A stretch of DNA of 64,000 nucleotides. Origin: Cylindrodendrum hubeiense. Its lineage: Eukaryota > Ascomycota > Sordariomycetes > Hypocreales > Nectriaceae. Within the stretch, counting starts at the first letter, position 1; every line of letters starts with the position of its first letter. Below are positions 33,646 through 45,494 of the stretch, piece after piece. The stretch spans positions 1-64,000 of the forward strand of contig JAANBB010000198.1 of the NCBI GenBank assembly GCA_014621425.1. Reading direction: 5' to 3'. The notes beneath the pieces were generated by a model. It worked only from the letters and a program-made list of their open reading frames with translations. It was not told the origin of the DNA and searched no databases. A program made the position numbers and the translations under genes.

Positions 33646-36600
33646 ATGGCTTCCAAGGATATCTTTTCTGATGGCACAGACCTAGATTTCAGCCTGGATA
33701 ACCCTCTTGGCGAGGACCTGGCCTTCCTCTCTGATGGATATATCTACAATGACACAGGTTTTGACAGCGGGGATCCAGATGCTATCCCCACTGACAGAGA
33801 CTCCTGGCTCACGGCTGAAATATCTGCTTTCGACTTTGTTAAAGAGGGGCAGCAGAACCAAAGCATCGAAGGGTTTCCGGAAAATGCCCTCCAAGGCGGG
33901 TCTCACGCATCGTCTGCGCCTGGCTCGCTGGGTCACAACCCATCCATCTTTAGCAACAACCTAGATCATGTCCCCAATCAAAACCACGCCATAACTACTT
34001 TTCCTGGAGAAATGATTGCAAATACATCGTCATTTTCTATCCATGACACCACTCAGACTATACCTCCATCCAAGTCTGGGACCAGGTTTAACAGAGAGGC
34101 GGTCCGCATTTTGAAACATTGGCTCTCAACTCACAACAATCATCCTTATCCTGACGAGGTTGACAGGAGCATACTTCAGGAGCAGACTGGTCTAAACAGG
34201 ACCCAAATCGCAAACTGGCTCGCCAACGCACGTCGTCGAGGTAAGGTTCCTGCCTCTCGCACGGCTTCGCGTCCCCAAAGTAGCTCCGCGAGCCCAATCG
34301 ACATTCCCCCAAGACCGGCAACACCGGCAGTGCATACTGGACCGTCTCAAATGAATCCACTTGAGAGATGGGTTGACTCTCCACCTGAAAATGAGCCTGC
34401 TAGCGCTACTGCCATTGCTCGAGCAGTTGCTTCCACCTCCAATCGATCGCCGAGTAAGTCAATCAAGTCAATATTCATGGGCAGACAACCCCTAGTCAAG
34501 GCCTTGGGGAGTTCTTAGAATCATTTTGGGATGTTGACCTACTTTCCAGGGGCTGATGAATCGCACAATCCCGACGCAACTCGAGACGGGTCGGATAAGT
34601 CTTTCTGCAATACCTCCTCCGCAAGGAGTATCGATACCTCCTGCTCGAGCGGTGGCTCACACCAATCTGCTACTTCTCATGTCAGCAATGGGTCATTCGG
34701 ACCGTTCAGGGCTTTCGGTCACCCGCGCTCACGTCGTAGAAGACGGATTCAAAAGCAGAGCAACGGAAAAACACCCCTATCTAGTCCATGGAAGACCTTT
34801 CAGTGTACGTTCTGCACTGAAACATTCAGCGCGAGGTATGATTGGCAAAGGCACGAGCACACGCTCCATCTACCGCTTGAGCGATGGGTATGTGCCCCAG
34901 ATGGGCCTCGAGTTCTTAAACCGGATACTGGCACCATCTGCTGCGTGTTCTGTGGGCAGACAGATCCCGATGATGCCCATGTTCAGAGCCATAACCACTC
35001 AACATGTCAAGATCGGTCGGTCCACTGGCGGACGTTCAATCGGAAAGACCATTTGAATCAGCATTTACGACTAGTCCATAACTCCAAATTTACCGCATGG
35101 CCGATGAAGTCTTGGAAAGTTGCGATGCCAGAGATTCAGTCACGATGTGGCTTTTGTGGGCACACTATGGACACCTGGGATGCTCGAGTTCACCATTTGG
35201 CAGGCCACTTCAAGTCTGGCAAGACTATGGCCGACTGGAAGGGTGACTGGGGGTTCGATTCTGAAGTTCTGGCACTCGTAGAGAACGCGATTCCACCATG
35301 TATGAGATCAGATCTGCCCCCCCTAGCATATATATTTCTCGAACAGCTTCTTACTTACATGCACAGACTTCATTAACACCGAACGCTCGACTCCATTTCC
35401 GTTCGAAGGCAGCCGAGCACTAGCAGAAACCCCGCGAAGCGCATACGAGCTTCTAAAGCTCGAATTGGCATATTTCATGCAGACACATTTTGACAAGAAC
35501 TCAAGAATGCCGAGCAGCGAAGAAATGCAACTTGAGGCCTGCAGGATTGTTCTTGCGTCAGAGGTTGCATACCAGCAGGACGCATACCGACAGGAAGTTC
35601 CACACCCTCCTTCATGGCTACAAGACTTGATCATGTCAGCAGACGAAATCGTTCAGAAAGCAAAGTTTAGTCCGATGAGGACCTCGGCCGAAAGCAGACT
35701 CTTCACATTGAGGATCAATGGGAAGACTAGCCTATTCGAGGAATGCCCATTCGAAGCCCAGCTTCACTATTTTGTTCAACTTCGGCAGCTATCGGGCTTT
35801 ACGACCATCCCCAGCGAACTAAAAGAGGAGGCATGTTGTATTCTCGGTCGGATGGAAGAGGTCTCGACTACTCCATCAGATTTCATTGCGACTTGGCTTG
35901 TCAAACTCATCCACTCACCCGCGGACTGGTTGTCTGGATTTCTTCAACGCGCAGAGGTCTCCTTCCTGGATAATTTTGAGAGCCAAGAAAATCTCAAAAT
36001 AGATGCTACCATCCAAGACTATACCAAACTCGAGCGAGAACTGGCAAAGTATCTCGATGTGCAGAGGGCCATTGGTATTGAGCCAACGGATGAAGAGCTC
36101 CGACGGCAGGCCCGTATTATAATTTACGACACAGACATAGCACATAATCAGACAGCAGCTGATGATAATTATTGGCTGTCTGCCTTCAAAGGACGACACG
36201 TGGTCGACCTAATGCTTGAGGATACCATTGCTTCAGAACACAAGGCTCAGGACTCCATTCCAATGGACGGAACTTTGTCACTCTATGAGATATCTATGGC
36301 TCCTGAAGCTAGTAACCATAGCAGCCCCCAGGGAGCGATAGGAGGAGACGATCGCCACTCAATTCTGGCAGCCCGGTCTTTGGTGATGAAGGCTGGCAGC
36401 TTTTTTGTTAGCGATCCCAACTTCTACCGATGGATCACAGAGGAGCTAGCCCGTTGGGTTGCCGCGACCATGTCGTCTCACAACCCAGCTTGTCATGTCC
36501 CAACCGACGCGGAGATCCAGCACTATGCCCGCTGGATCACATACAACGAGTAAGATTCCTGTCTTCATTCAACGTTTGCTATACTTATCAATCTTAGCGA

Positions 36601-36712
36601 CGATCCCTTGAATCAAACGATTGCAGATAACCAGGATTGGCTGACTGATTTTAAACGTGATGTGGGGATTCTGGATGAATCAAGCGTGATAACTTCAAAA
36701 GATAAACCATAG
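33646..36712 (+). CDS. TALE homeodomain plus C2H2 zinc-finger transcription factor
   Basis: Large nuclear regulator. Exons 33646-34453, 34550-35299, 35367-36549 and 36598-36712 give 951 residues. The acidic N-terminus (DLDFSLDNPLGEDLAFL) may be an activation segment. The homeodomain, residues about 143-205, is of the KN/TALE type, with the extended loop STHNNHPYPDEVDRS and recognition helix RTQIANWLANARRRGK. From about residue 350 come C2H2-like fingers: CTFCTETFSARYDWQRH, then CCVFCGQ with FNRKDHLNQHLRLVH, then CGFCGHTMDTWDARVHHLAGH. The C-terminal 400 residues contain repeated helical units, each with a PTDxE...ARxIxY pattern and a WL segment, reminiscent of a degenerate repeat of unknown role. 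This domain pairing is known from filamentous fungi. It sits 3 kb beyond the phosphonate genes and could regulate them; that is inference. Confidence 0.85.
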
Positions 36713-37654
36713 TCAGTTACATCTTAACTTGCTGCTAAGGCCAGAACTTTGAAGAGTAATATCTTAATATACGATTTCAATAATGCTACACTTGGCAAAT
36801 CAGGCACTCATATTCCTGGCAGGTATGTTTGATACATTATTCACACGATAATGATGGAATTTAATCCATAACGATGACTTCTAATAATCATGACATAAAT
36901 GAGACTACTTATTTAGGGGCCAGGAGATGATCAATTATAATAATTGTTGGTAGTACAAGTTTCGGTTAATTTGTAATGTCTTTGGAGACCCTCGGCGAGA
37001 TCCGATATTGATAAACGTACGCTCCATCGTCTAATACTCATTGCTGCAGCCCACCGTTTCAATATCGAAGACCATTTTCAAGGCCCAGATCAGTCTTCTT
37101 TATCCCCGTGTCTAATCTATGCCAGAGGAATAAGCAAAAGAACAATGGTGGGGTGCTAGCGGCTGGCCAGTTTATAATAGCTAACAACCAAGGTTGCCAA
37201 ACGAGTAAAATGAAAATGAGTGGAGATGATACAAATATAATATGAATAGATACGAACTCAGAGACGAGACGGTCAGTACAGCAAAGCTAGGTCTATCATA
37301 AAATGGGCTTTGATACTCCCACAAACACCGATGAATGGCTCTTGAGTGGTGGCAGAATGTATTTTTCTAAGACGGTGTATTAAGTTGTTGAATCACTATC
37401 TGGGTATTAAAAACGCGCAACTCGATCTCATAATTAAATCCAGTCCAAAACGGTGGCAATGTGCATCCATAGCTTCGCTGCGCTCCGTGGACAGACGGGG
37501 CACTCCGTTCGGTTGGTCAGAAGCGCTGAAATGCGCAGTTGTGTTGACCAGACCACCCGACATATCAAACAATTCATACATAATTAGTCTAGTAGCTATG
37601 TTGATGAATGCATGATTCAAGTAATAAAACTGCTCAACTCTAGACTGTGATCAT
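36713..37654. other. AT-rich intergenic region
   Basis: These 942 bases are clearly AT-rich (for example 36760-36980) with no supported gene. The only longer frames are short and overlap on both strands. Confidence 0.5.
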
Positions 37655-39040
37655 TTATCGTGGTGGTTGAGCGGTAGTGTCTTTTGCCTGATCAGAGCCC
37701 ATGGAATCTCCAGGGAGAGGTGGGGCCGCAATTGGTGGGATGGGGTTGGAAGTGCCATCCTGACTAAATGAGGAGAAATGCTGATTTGGAGTGCGTGAAG
37801 AGAGCTCCGAAGGAGGCACATATACCTGCTGGGGAGGCAATGGCTGCTGTTGTGGCGCATATTGTTGCGGCGCAAATCGTTGCGGTGCAAATTGTTGCGG
37901 CGCAGATTGTTGTACTTGAGGTGGGTAGTACGCTTGTTGCGCTGGATACCATCCAGCCTGTGCGTACTGTTGCATGATGTGCTGAGGGAGAGGCTGAGTT
38001 GCATTATTATTGTAATTCCAGGGTGTTTGCTGGTTGGGCATCGTAAAGGCCTGAGCTGTGGACCAGAGCCCATCCTGCTTTTTGGTGCCGATGGCAAGAA
38101 TGATGCACAAGGCTATGAAAGCAGGCCAGATGGCAAAGACAACCTCGGTTATGTTGTGGTATATGCGGTAATTGCCATTTTTTTCAATAGTGGCAATCGT
38201 AACAACCCCGTAGGTTGTGCGCAAGAGCCAAAAGACAGATGAGACAATCAAGAGAGTTGACACCTGGGAGAATTTAGCAATGATAGAGCCGGGGAAAGCA
38301 GCCAGGAGAATTTACCGTGGCCACACGCTTCTCAGACCGTGTCTGGTATTTCACCATCACAGCTCGGGCGCCGATCAGAACAGCTGCGGCAAAAACCAGC
38401 GACCGGAACGCTGTAATAAGATTGTAGATCGTGTCCAAGTCTTCATACAGGTAGCTATAATAATACTTAATCTGCAACGCGGTGGATGCTATAGCGAGAG
38501 GGACGAGAACAACAGCAGCGCCATAGGTACCGATCTTGATTAGCTTGTCCACATATCTAGGCTCCCCAGAGTGAGCTATGAGGATGCCAGCTGCCACGCG
38601 TGGTAGTATCATGAGAATTAATACGTCCGTTACGTTGATCATAAGGGATGCAATAGCCCCGATGATGTTGAGAGCGTCAGGTTGAATGAGACCAAAACGA
38701 TAGCTTATCACGGCCAGAATAAATTGGACGGTGTCGAAACAACAGAAGCTATTTACGAAAATTAGTCAGATCGATTACTGAGAGGCGAGTCGAGATGGTG
38801 CGAGGGAATGCATCGCGCAGATGGCATCAACAGGTAGACAAAGGGGGACTTAATTGGGGAGACTGACAGTGAAAAGATAGCAAATGCCGCTTTTAGAAAG
38901 GTGAAAGCTGTTCGAGCGGGATCCCTCCGGGTGCGAGCCCGGCAGAGAGAGACCACAAATAGAGTAAAGGAAGCGAAAAGAGTGAGACCGACGAGTGCTG
39001 CGCGGGCAATCCAGTATTGTTCCATCGGATAGAGTGCCAT
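37655..39040 (-). CDS. Multi-pass membrane protein with Gln/Pro-rich cytoplasmic tail
   Basis: Not assigned to a named family. Exons on the minus strand are 39040-38868, 38748-38316 and 38263-37655, giving 404 residues. About seven hydrophobic segments are visible, including ARAALVGLTLFASFTLFVV, IIGAIASLMINVTDVLILMI, GTYGAAVVLVPLAIAS, LVFAAAVLIGARAV, LIVSSVFWLLRTTYGVV and VFAIWPAFIALCIILAIG. A short TKK-type loop precedes a soluble tail of about 130 residues with Gln-Gln-Phe-Ala-Pro units (QFAPQRFAPQQYAPQQQ), encoded by an imperfect gttgcggcgcaaat-type repeat at 37855-37915. The topology resembles fungal seven-helix receptor-like proteins, but I cannot claim a ligand or G-protein link. Confidence 0.72.
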
Positions 39041-41262
39041 GGCGATGGCTTGCGTGGCGAGTCGGCGACCCGTGGCAGTTTTTCGATGTGAATTAGGGAG
39101 AGTACAAACGTGAGGGAAGAGTCAGGTGAAATACCACACCTCAAACGCGCTCGGACTGGCATTGCGCCGCCTTACGTTCCCTTAAATAAAGTGGTAGATA
39201 AAGTCGGGACAGGGATCGACGCTAGCTCCACCGAAGGAGCCACATCTAACTGGTCATAGGTCCCTTGTAATTATTCGCGTGACCTTGAAACTCAGCTGGC
39301 TGAAGGAGTCATCCCTGAAGCAAATTAAAACATGCGGATATAAAGTGGGCCAGCAGCGTCCTTGGCCAAGACACTGACGCGATCCGTCGCCTCAAGAGGA
39401 CAGTACGTAGCACTAAACTACGCCGCTCTGAAACGGTATTGCCCGCGGTAAACAGGGGCCTCCAGTTGTGCAGGCCAATTCTTTTTGCAGAGGCATCTGT
39501 ATAGCCGGAAGAGGTGTGCAAAGCGACCTCCAGAGAAGACCAGGGCCCAAAAGAGGCAGTGTTGGAAATGGATAAATACGTTTGGAGGGGTGGCCGGGCG
39601 CAGCTCAGTCGGCTGCCTGGATTAGGCTGTCACTGCCGTCGAGGGCGGCTGTACCCAACAACCCACTGTAGATCGCTAGCTAACTGCGAGCTAATGGCAA
39701 CACATTCAACCTCGTCGCAATATCAAACTTAAGATGCGGGTAAAAGCATCTAAGTTGACGATGACTGTTCCCATCACTGATCTGGTCCTCAAAGTCTGCT
39801 GAGGTATCGAAGCAGTCATATATCCCCGGGCCAACTGCTACCACAGTTGCAAATTACCATCCCGCAATCTGCTCAAGTTGCCCTTTGAACTTCAACTGGA
39901 CCTGAATCGGAAAATATTCAACCTCAATCGCACAAGTGGAGACGCAGATGAGACCTAACGGTGGGATACAAGGAACATTTTTGCCTGTGTTTACTCATAA
40001 TATCAGCGAGGACTGAACTCCACAAAGTATGACTGCCAATTAAAGCAACACTTGGTTATGTAGCATTAGTTTATTCAATGAGAAAGCATAAACATATTTT
40101 ACCTAGCCTGTAAGTTGTATCAGATATTACGACTTTTTAAAGAAAGATATCAGTGGAGAAACATACACATCATTTAAAAGTGTTATTCTTTGATAGTCTG
40201 TCTCTATACAAAACTGTGGAAACTGACAAATGTAATTTAATCAAAATCCCTTTCGAAAGTTCTAGTTATTCATATTCTTTTTTAAATACTGGTGGGTTTT
40301 AGAAGCATTATAGAAGTGATACGGCAAGAGGATCGATGATGCGACTTTTCTTGTCTCGTAAACGAATTTGCTGTAACTTCCAGAAACTAGGCCTGTTTCA
40401 GAATCTGTCTGGGCTTCTATCAATGTGCCTCATGGTCAACTCGAAGGAGCCAAGGCTCCCCCGTGTCGGTTTCAGATTGCAAGCCGGCGCCGGGTCTTGT
40501 TGAATCATTGCCATTGGAGGGCTGGGCACTGGTCAAGGTTCCACAGATGCCTTTCTCAACCAATCCGACTACACCGCAACTGATCTGGCACTTGCACGAG
40601 CAGAAATCCAGTGGCTACAGGGAAACAATCTCCTCATACCGGACTCCAGAGCATGCGGCTGTAGAGAAACACACATCCCCAGCGATAATGACGAAGTTGG
40701 GCCAGCAGTCTGGTTCGGGCCGAGGCCAGTGTTTCATCCAGGCTGTGAGGGCTAGCACACTGTGAGTGCCAGGTTAAAGAGACAGTGGCAAGTCTCGCGT
40801 GTCCTGGTAACAGCTAAGTGAAGACCCTCCCAAGAAGCCCTACTCGTCAACGGCCCAGATCAATTACTTCCAACTCGCTGTACTTTCTTCTGCTGGATTT
40901 GCTTCGTTTTATGGAAAGATTATAAAATTCCTATCTGCTGTTCTGCCCTCACTCATGTCTTATTGCCCTACTCACATCCCATACCTGTTGACTCGGCAAT
41001 GACACATTTGATGCTTCTCGGCTTCCACCTCGAAACCAGAGTCTTTTTCTGAACGTCAGTCGACTTGCTATGCTTTCAAGATCTGACTCCTTCGATCTGC
41101 GAGCCAATTCTATCTTCATAACTAAATCTTTTAGCTCTGCGCTCTGGGTTAAATCCCAACCCCGTCTCATGGGTGAGCTGCTATAATACCCACGATCTGC
41201 TACGGGCGACTGGGCCTATCCGCTAGGACCTGAGCAAAAGCTTATTGAGCCTGTCTTCCATC
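39041..41262. other. Gene-poor region
   Basis: About 2.2 kb with no supported gene. 39960-40330 is strongly AT-rich. Short frames elsewhere lack protein character. A tRNA-like stretch near 39590 was checked and rejected. Confidence 0.45.
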
Positions 41263-41858
41263 CTAAAGTGGGTTGTGTATTCTTACACAACATTCGCAAA
41301 GCAAACTTGGGTTTCGTAGATGTTTGTGATGCCATTCGCTGCAAAAGCTTTGGCAGTAACCACGACTCCGCCAATCCAAATTTGTGACCTTTTCCAAGGA
41401 GACAACTGGAACATCCTCCAAGATCTGACGGATCTTCTGAATGGACAAATCTCTGACGTCGCCACCCAGAACCTCATGCAAAGTCACTGGATCCAACGCA
41501 AGCCGTTGATCCAAGGGCACATGTTTGCCATGCTCGTCAATAATATTGTCATCAAGCCAAAAGGAGGAATAGTCGATGATAGAGGTAACCAGCTGAAGAC
41601 CACTGTACACATTCCGATCGAGAATAGCGTGAGAAGGACGTATCCACGAAAACACTTGCATAGACCCACGCATAAAAAAGGCATGAATGAATGACGGCTT
41701 ACAAGTTTGTGTGTAAGAGTAGGAACAGGTCCCTGGATAAACACAATCGATGCGGGATACACCCATTCCCTAGATGTCTCGCGCATCAATGCATCCAGTT
41801 CGTTGATACATGCGAGCCTCAACGCTTCGGGCGAAATATATGGTGGTGCACACGGCAT
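41263..41858 (-). CDS. Small uncharacterised protein (spliced model)
   Basis: Not recognised. Two frames that look like protein can be joined by one intron: exon 41858-41703 (MPCAPPYISPEALRLACIN... to PTLTHKL, donor gtaagc) and exon 41592-41263 (LVTSIIDYSSFWLDDNIID..., acceptor ggtcttcag). This gives 161 residues. The sequence is soluble with conserved-looking acidic helices (DVRDLSIQKIRQILEDVP) and a Cys-rich end (CECCVR). Upstream coding sequence may exist, because another open frame reaches to 42054. It could also be a decayed gene. Confidence 0.35.
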
Positions 41859-42578
41859 GTTATGCAACACAGCTGTTTGCGTCCAAATCAGCCTCAGTAA
41901 ACTCCGTCGTTCGTTGAAGGGACTGTAGTGCGTCAGTGGACGTGGAGGGTAGATGATCAGGTATGATAGCCGTGCCCACTTCTGTTAAACAAGCCCTATG
42001 GCGATTAGGTAAGTAAACGAATAAGGGAGATCGGTGGTGGCTCAAATTTGGCAATCGTTAAACTATATAGAAGAAAATGGGAAGAGTTATTAGGATCTGT
42101 GATACCAAATTGTCTCTGACGGCATCCACTCCCTTTATACATCGACGTCGCTTTGACCTCCCTCTTCTATGGGCCTCTATTGACCATACGAAGAGACGGG
42201 ACACAACGCATGACTACTCACTGCCCATGCGGCTGATATTGAGGCTTCTAGCCCATTCTTAGTGTGAGTATCTGAGTACTCAAATCCACAAAGACAGAAC
42301 AATTCACAGGTATCCACCGAACAAGGATCAAAGAACATCTAACGATTATGAACATCATTCAGCGAAACCGCTTGTTAACAACTAGCACTCCCACCCTAGA
42401 AGTCCCTCGTCCACTTTACCACATTAACAAAAGGTGAAAGACACCACTCTGCAATAAATATATCTGCGAGCTATCCTCTCAGCCATAGGGACACTCAGAA
42501 AGCGCATAGAGCGCCTTGGCAAAGCTTTCGCTATTTGGGAATTGTTGGGATATTGAGAACTCGTCTCTTACACTCCTT
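41859..42578. other. Intergenic region
   Basis: Some 720 bases without a supported gene. Confidence 0.35.
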
Positions 42579-43256
42579 CTAATCGTGATCTCTCGTGACA
42601 GGTAAAGAAAGATCGTCTCGACTCCCTTGTCCCTCTCGATTTTGTCGTTGGTTTGAGAGGTTTTTCCAGGATTTCAGAAACTGAATGATAGTTGTAACGA
42701 AAAGAATCCCTAATATTATTCCGTATGCAATTAAGGGCTCACGCGTACGATTGATTCCATAATTACTGCTCTTTTTTTGGACGGTATGTGTAGTAGTCGC
42801 ATTCTCTGAAGATGGTTGGGTGGCCCGTGATACGTTATACAATGGCTCTGCAATATCCCATAGGTATTTGTCAGTATCTTCAAGAAGAACTAGGCACACA
42901 TTGCTTGACTATATCATATTATCAGTGGTGTAAAGATTAACAAGCCCAAATTAACTTACTACATTCCCAGCACAGAGTGATAAGAGAGCCAGCTGATTTG
43001 CCACTTGTGATTGATCATTCGCTACTGCAGCAGCCTGCAACGCAAAAATTACGAATACTCCCAACATAATAGGCAAGTAAACGCTGCCGAAAAACCCTTG
43101 GAACTCCTCCCAGATGTCCGCAGTTTCTTCTCCAATACTTTGATAGAAAGTCTTCACCCGATTAGCAGTGAGACTGGCCGGAGGGGTTGAAGCCGATCGA
43201 GTGCCTAGATCAGGCGGGGCATCGCGTTGCCCATTTTCCACTTGAGACTCCGCCAT
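42579..43256 (-). CDS. Small two-helix membrane protein, uncharacterised
   Basis: Exons on the minus strand 43256-42960 and 42908-42579 (51-base intron, gtaagt...tatag) give 208 residues. The N-terminal soluble part is followed by a hydrophobic segment (FGSVYLPIMLGVFVIFALQA), a loop carrying NVSRA and NATTT N-glycosylation sequons, a second hydrophobic segment (LIAYGIILGILFVTTIIQFL) and a charged tail. The loop with sequons suggests a lumenal or outside position between the helices. No family is recognised. Confidence 0.6.
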
Positions 43257-45494
43257 TGTAGTAGTGATTCTAGGAGATGATACAGGCTGGAAATACGTGA
43301 ATAGCGCGATTCTTGCCCGGTGTGAGATAAAGCAGCACCGTCGGTGAAGTGATTTTCGAGGGATTTTGAAGAAATGAATATCTGCGCCTGCAAGTTATTT
43401 AATGTGAATATAGTCGGGTCAGGCGCAAATGGCGGGCATTATCGGCTTGTATGGCCAACTTCAGATCTGAAGAGGGGTGGGTTATCGACAAATGAGGAGG
43501 AGCACGTCGCAATTTATCGTCGTCGGTCGCCAAAAGTCGAAGATATTACTCGCTGGGACTGATAATGTAAGCCACATGTTATTGGATATGGCGTTGTCCG
43601 CGTTATGACTTCAGCGAATCACCTTTGTAGGTGCTTTCTTTTACCACAGCCACTATCACACAAACTGCACAAACTGCACGAATGATATTCGCAGATTAGA
43701 AGGAGACGGCCTTCCAGGCAGGGGACCCAACCAGGCACTAGCGTGCCGAACAGTACCCCAATATTCTCTCATATTCCATATTGGACCCATGTCGGCCATT
43801 TCTCTGCGCAATAAGGCAACAATGTACCTTGTATCCTACCTGTAAACCCGATGAAGTAAAATATCGTGATCTTACCAATAGTACAACGTAAATAATACAG
43901 CATATACACATTCTGCATGGGGAATACATGCAGGGTCACATGTGGCTACAGTGACATAGCTAAAAGCGGTGATTGGGATTGAACATGAACTCTTGCCATC
44001 CAAGAGTCCTCACATCAGCACTCACCCGAGGTGATAACATGCCAAGTTTTTGAGATACATCTTGGTGAATGGGCTAGCGGAGGCGATGCGGAAACTGGAC
44101 AATCCCCCTATGCATCAGTGCCAACAGAGATGGGGGTTGCGGGATGATGAAGCTGAACACTTGCTGAGACTTAGCACTTTTGAAAGAGGAACTCATAGAA
44201 CTTGAGAGACCACTGGTGGTTTTAATCAAGAGCGTGTACATGAGAGGTCGGGAGATTTGCATATTATCCTTCTTATTGTGCTTTGGGTAGTTTTGCTTAT
44301 GAATACGACATTTTGACAACATTTTATGGGAAACATGTCCCCACACACCTCCAATTTGGACGGGATGTGAAGAACACAATCAAACATTACGGAGTTCAGC
44401 TTGTGACAAAGTGGTGACTTTATAAACCTGCCATGAGATATATTCATTGCGATCCCGCCAATTTCAATGGTACAGCAGATTTCGGCATGTCATTAAATAT
44501 TGAGAAGGCGCATCAAATGAGGGTGGTGGGCTATGAGTCTAGGGTAGTTGGGTTTGTAGTTGAATCCCTGTGCCACATGAGGAGTCTCGGGGCAGATAAG
44601 ACATGGACAGTGTGTTAACAGCATTGTCCATACTACACTATAATGTCTTACTAAAAGGAACATTTCTCTTTGAGAGGTGGACAGAAGTTTTGGTTTCGCT
44701 TCGCAATGTCCACTTTTTTGTTTCATCGGGCAAAGGGATTTCTTTCTGACATTTGTTTCCATACGAGAGAGAGTGGAGAGACTTGTCATCCCGCTAACAA
44801 GCGACAAGCAGTGCTAGCGCAGGAGAGACTCGTCATCATTCGTCGAGCTCGGTTCTTCAGGCCCCGTTGAGAGCCTCATTGAATCCGACATAGCGGTTCG
44901 GGGAGGCCAAGGAAGTGAGGGTTTCCTGGGAATTCGGTCTGGCAGAATACCAGAAAGGAGGCATCACAGTCGGTATCCGGCACAGGGGCGGCCGACTCGT
45001 ATTTCATCTGACACTTAGAGGATGCGAGGATGCGAGGATGCGAGGATGGACCCATTGGGGCGCAGATCCCGTATCTCGGAGGGGGGAATGTTCCGTGCGT
45101 CCCTCGTACCCCTGACTAAGCCACTTTTTGTCTGGCTTGGGCCAGATAATGCGCCTGTGCCAAGTGGCCTCCAAGCTCCTGAGTCTGAGTTGGCGTCTTA
45201 TTCCTTCGACTCCCGCCTTCTCGTCGGCTTGATACACCACCGAGGCCATTCGCATCCCAGCTGCAGCCCGGCAATTCCGACCGCGAGCCATTCTCCTGCT
45301 TCACCACGGCCTGGGCTTTGTTTCCGCCGTACAGCTACCTGGGAGCTCTCGACTGCCGTCGCGCATCCGAAACCCCAGCCAGGCACCAGGTTAATTACCA
45401 AAGCTGACACCTTGCCGCCTCCTCGACGCTTCTTCCTCCTGCATCGCACCGCCAATCCTCACATGAGATAGCTTCCTCCGACTCCCTCTCCAGG
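43257..45494. other. Intergenic region upstream of the TM9 gene
   Basis: About 2.2 kb with no supported gene. It includes an 8-base tandem repeat at 45018-45049. The last few hundred bases are the probable promoter and leader of the TM9 gene. Confidence 0.45.
45018..45049. repeat. Tandem repeat gaggatgc, four copies
   Basis: Four head-to-tail 8-base units, the last ending in g instead of c. It lies 450 bases before the TM9 start codon. Confidence 0.9.

Noticed and set aside
39583..39655. Possible tRNA gene (GGCGCAGCTCAGTCGGCTG resembles an A box)
   Set aside because: No B box (GGTTCGANTCC) at the right distance and no matching acceptor stem could be found.
45018..45049. CRISPR-like or phage-like repeat array
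   Set aside because: The repeats are 8-base simple tandem units without spacers, in a eukaryotic genome.
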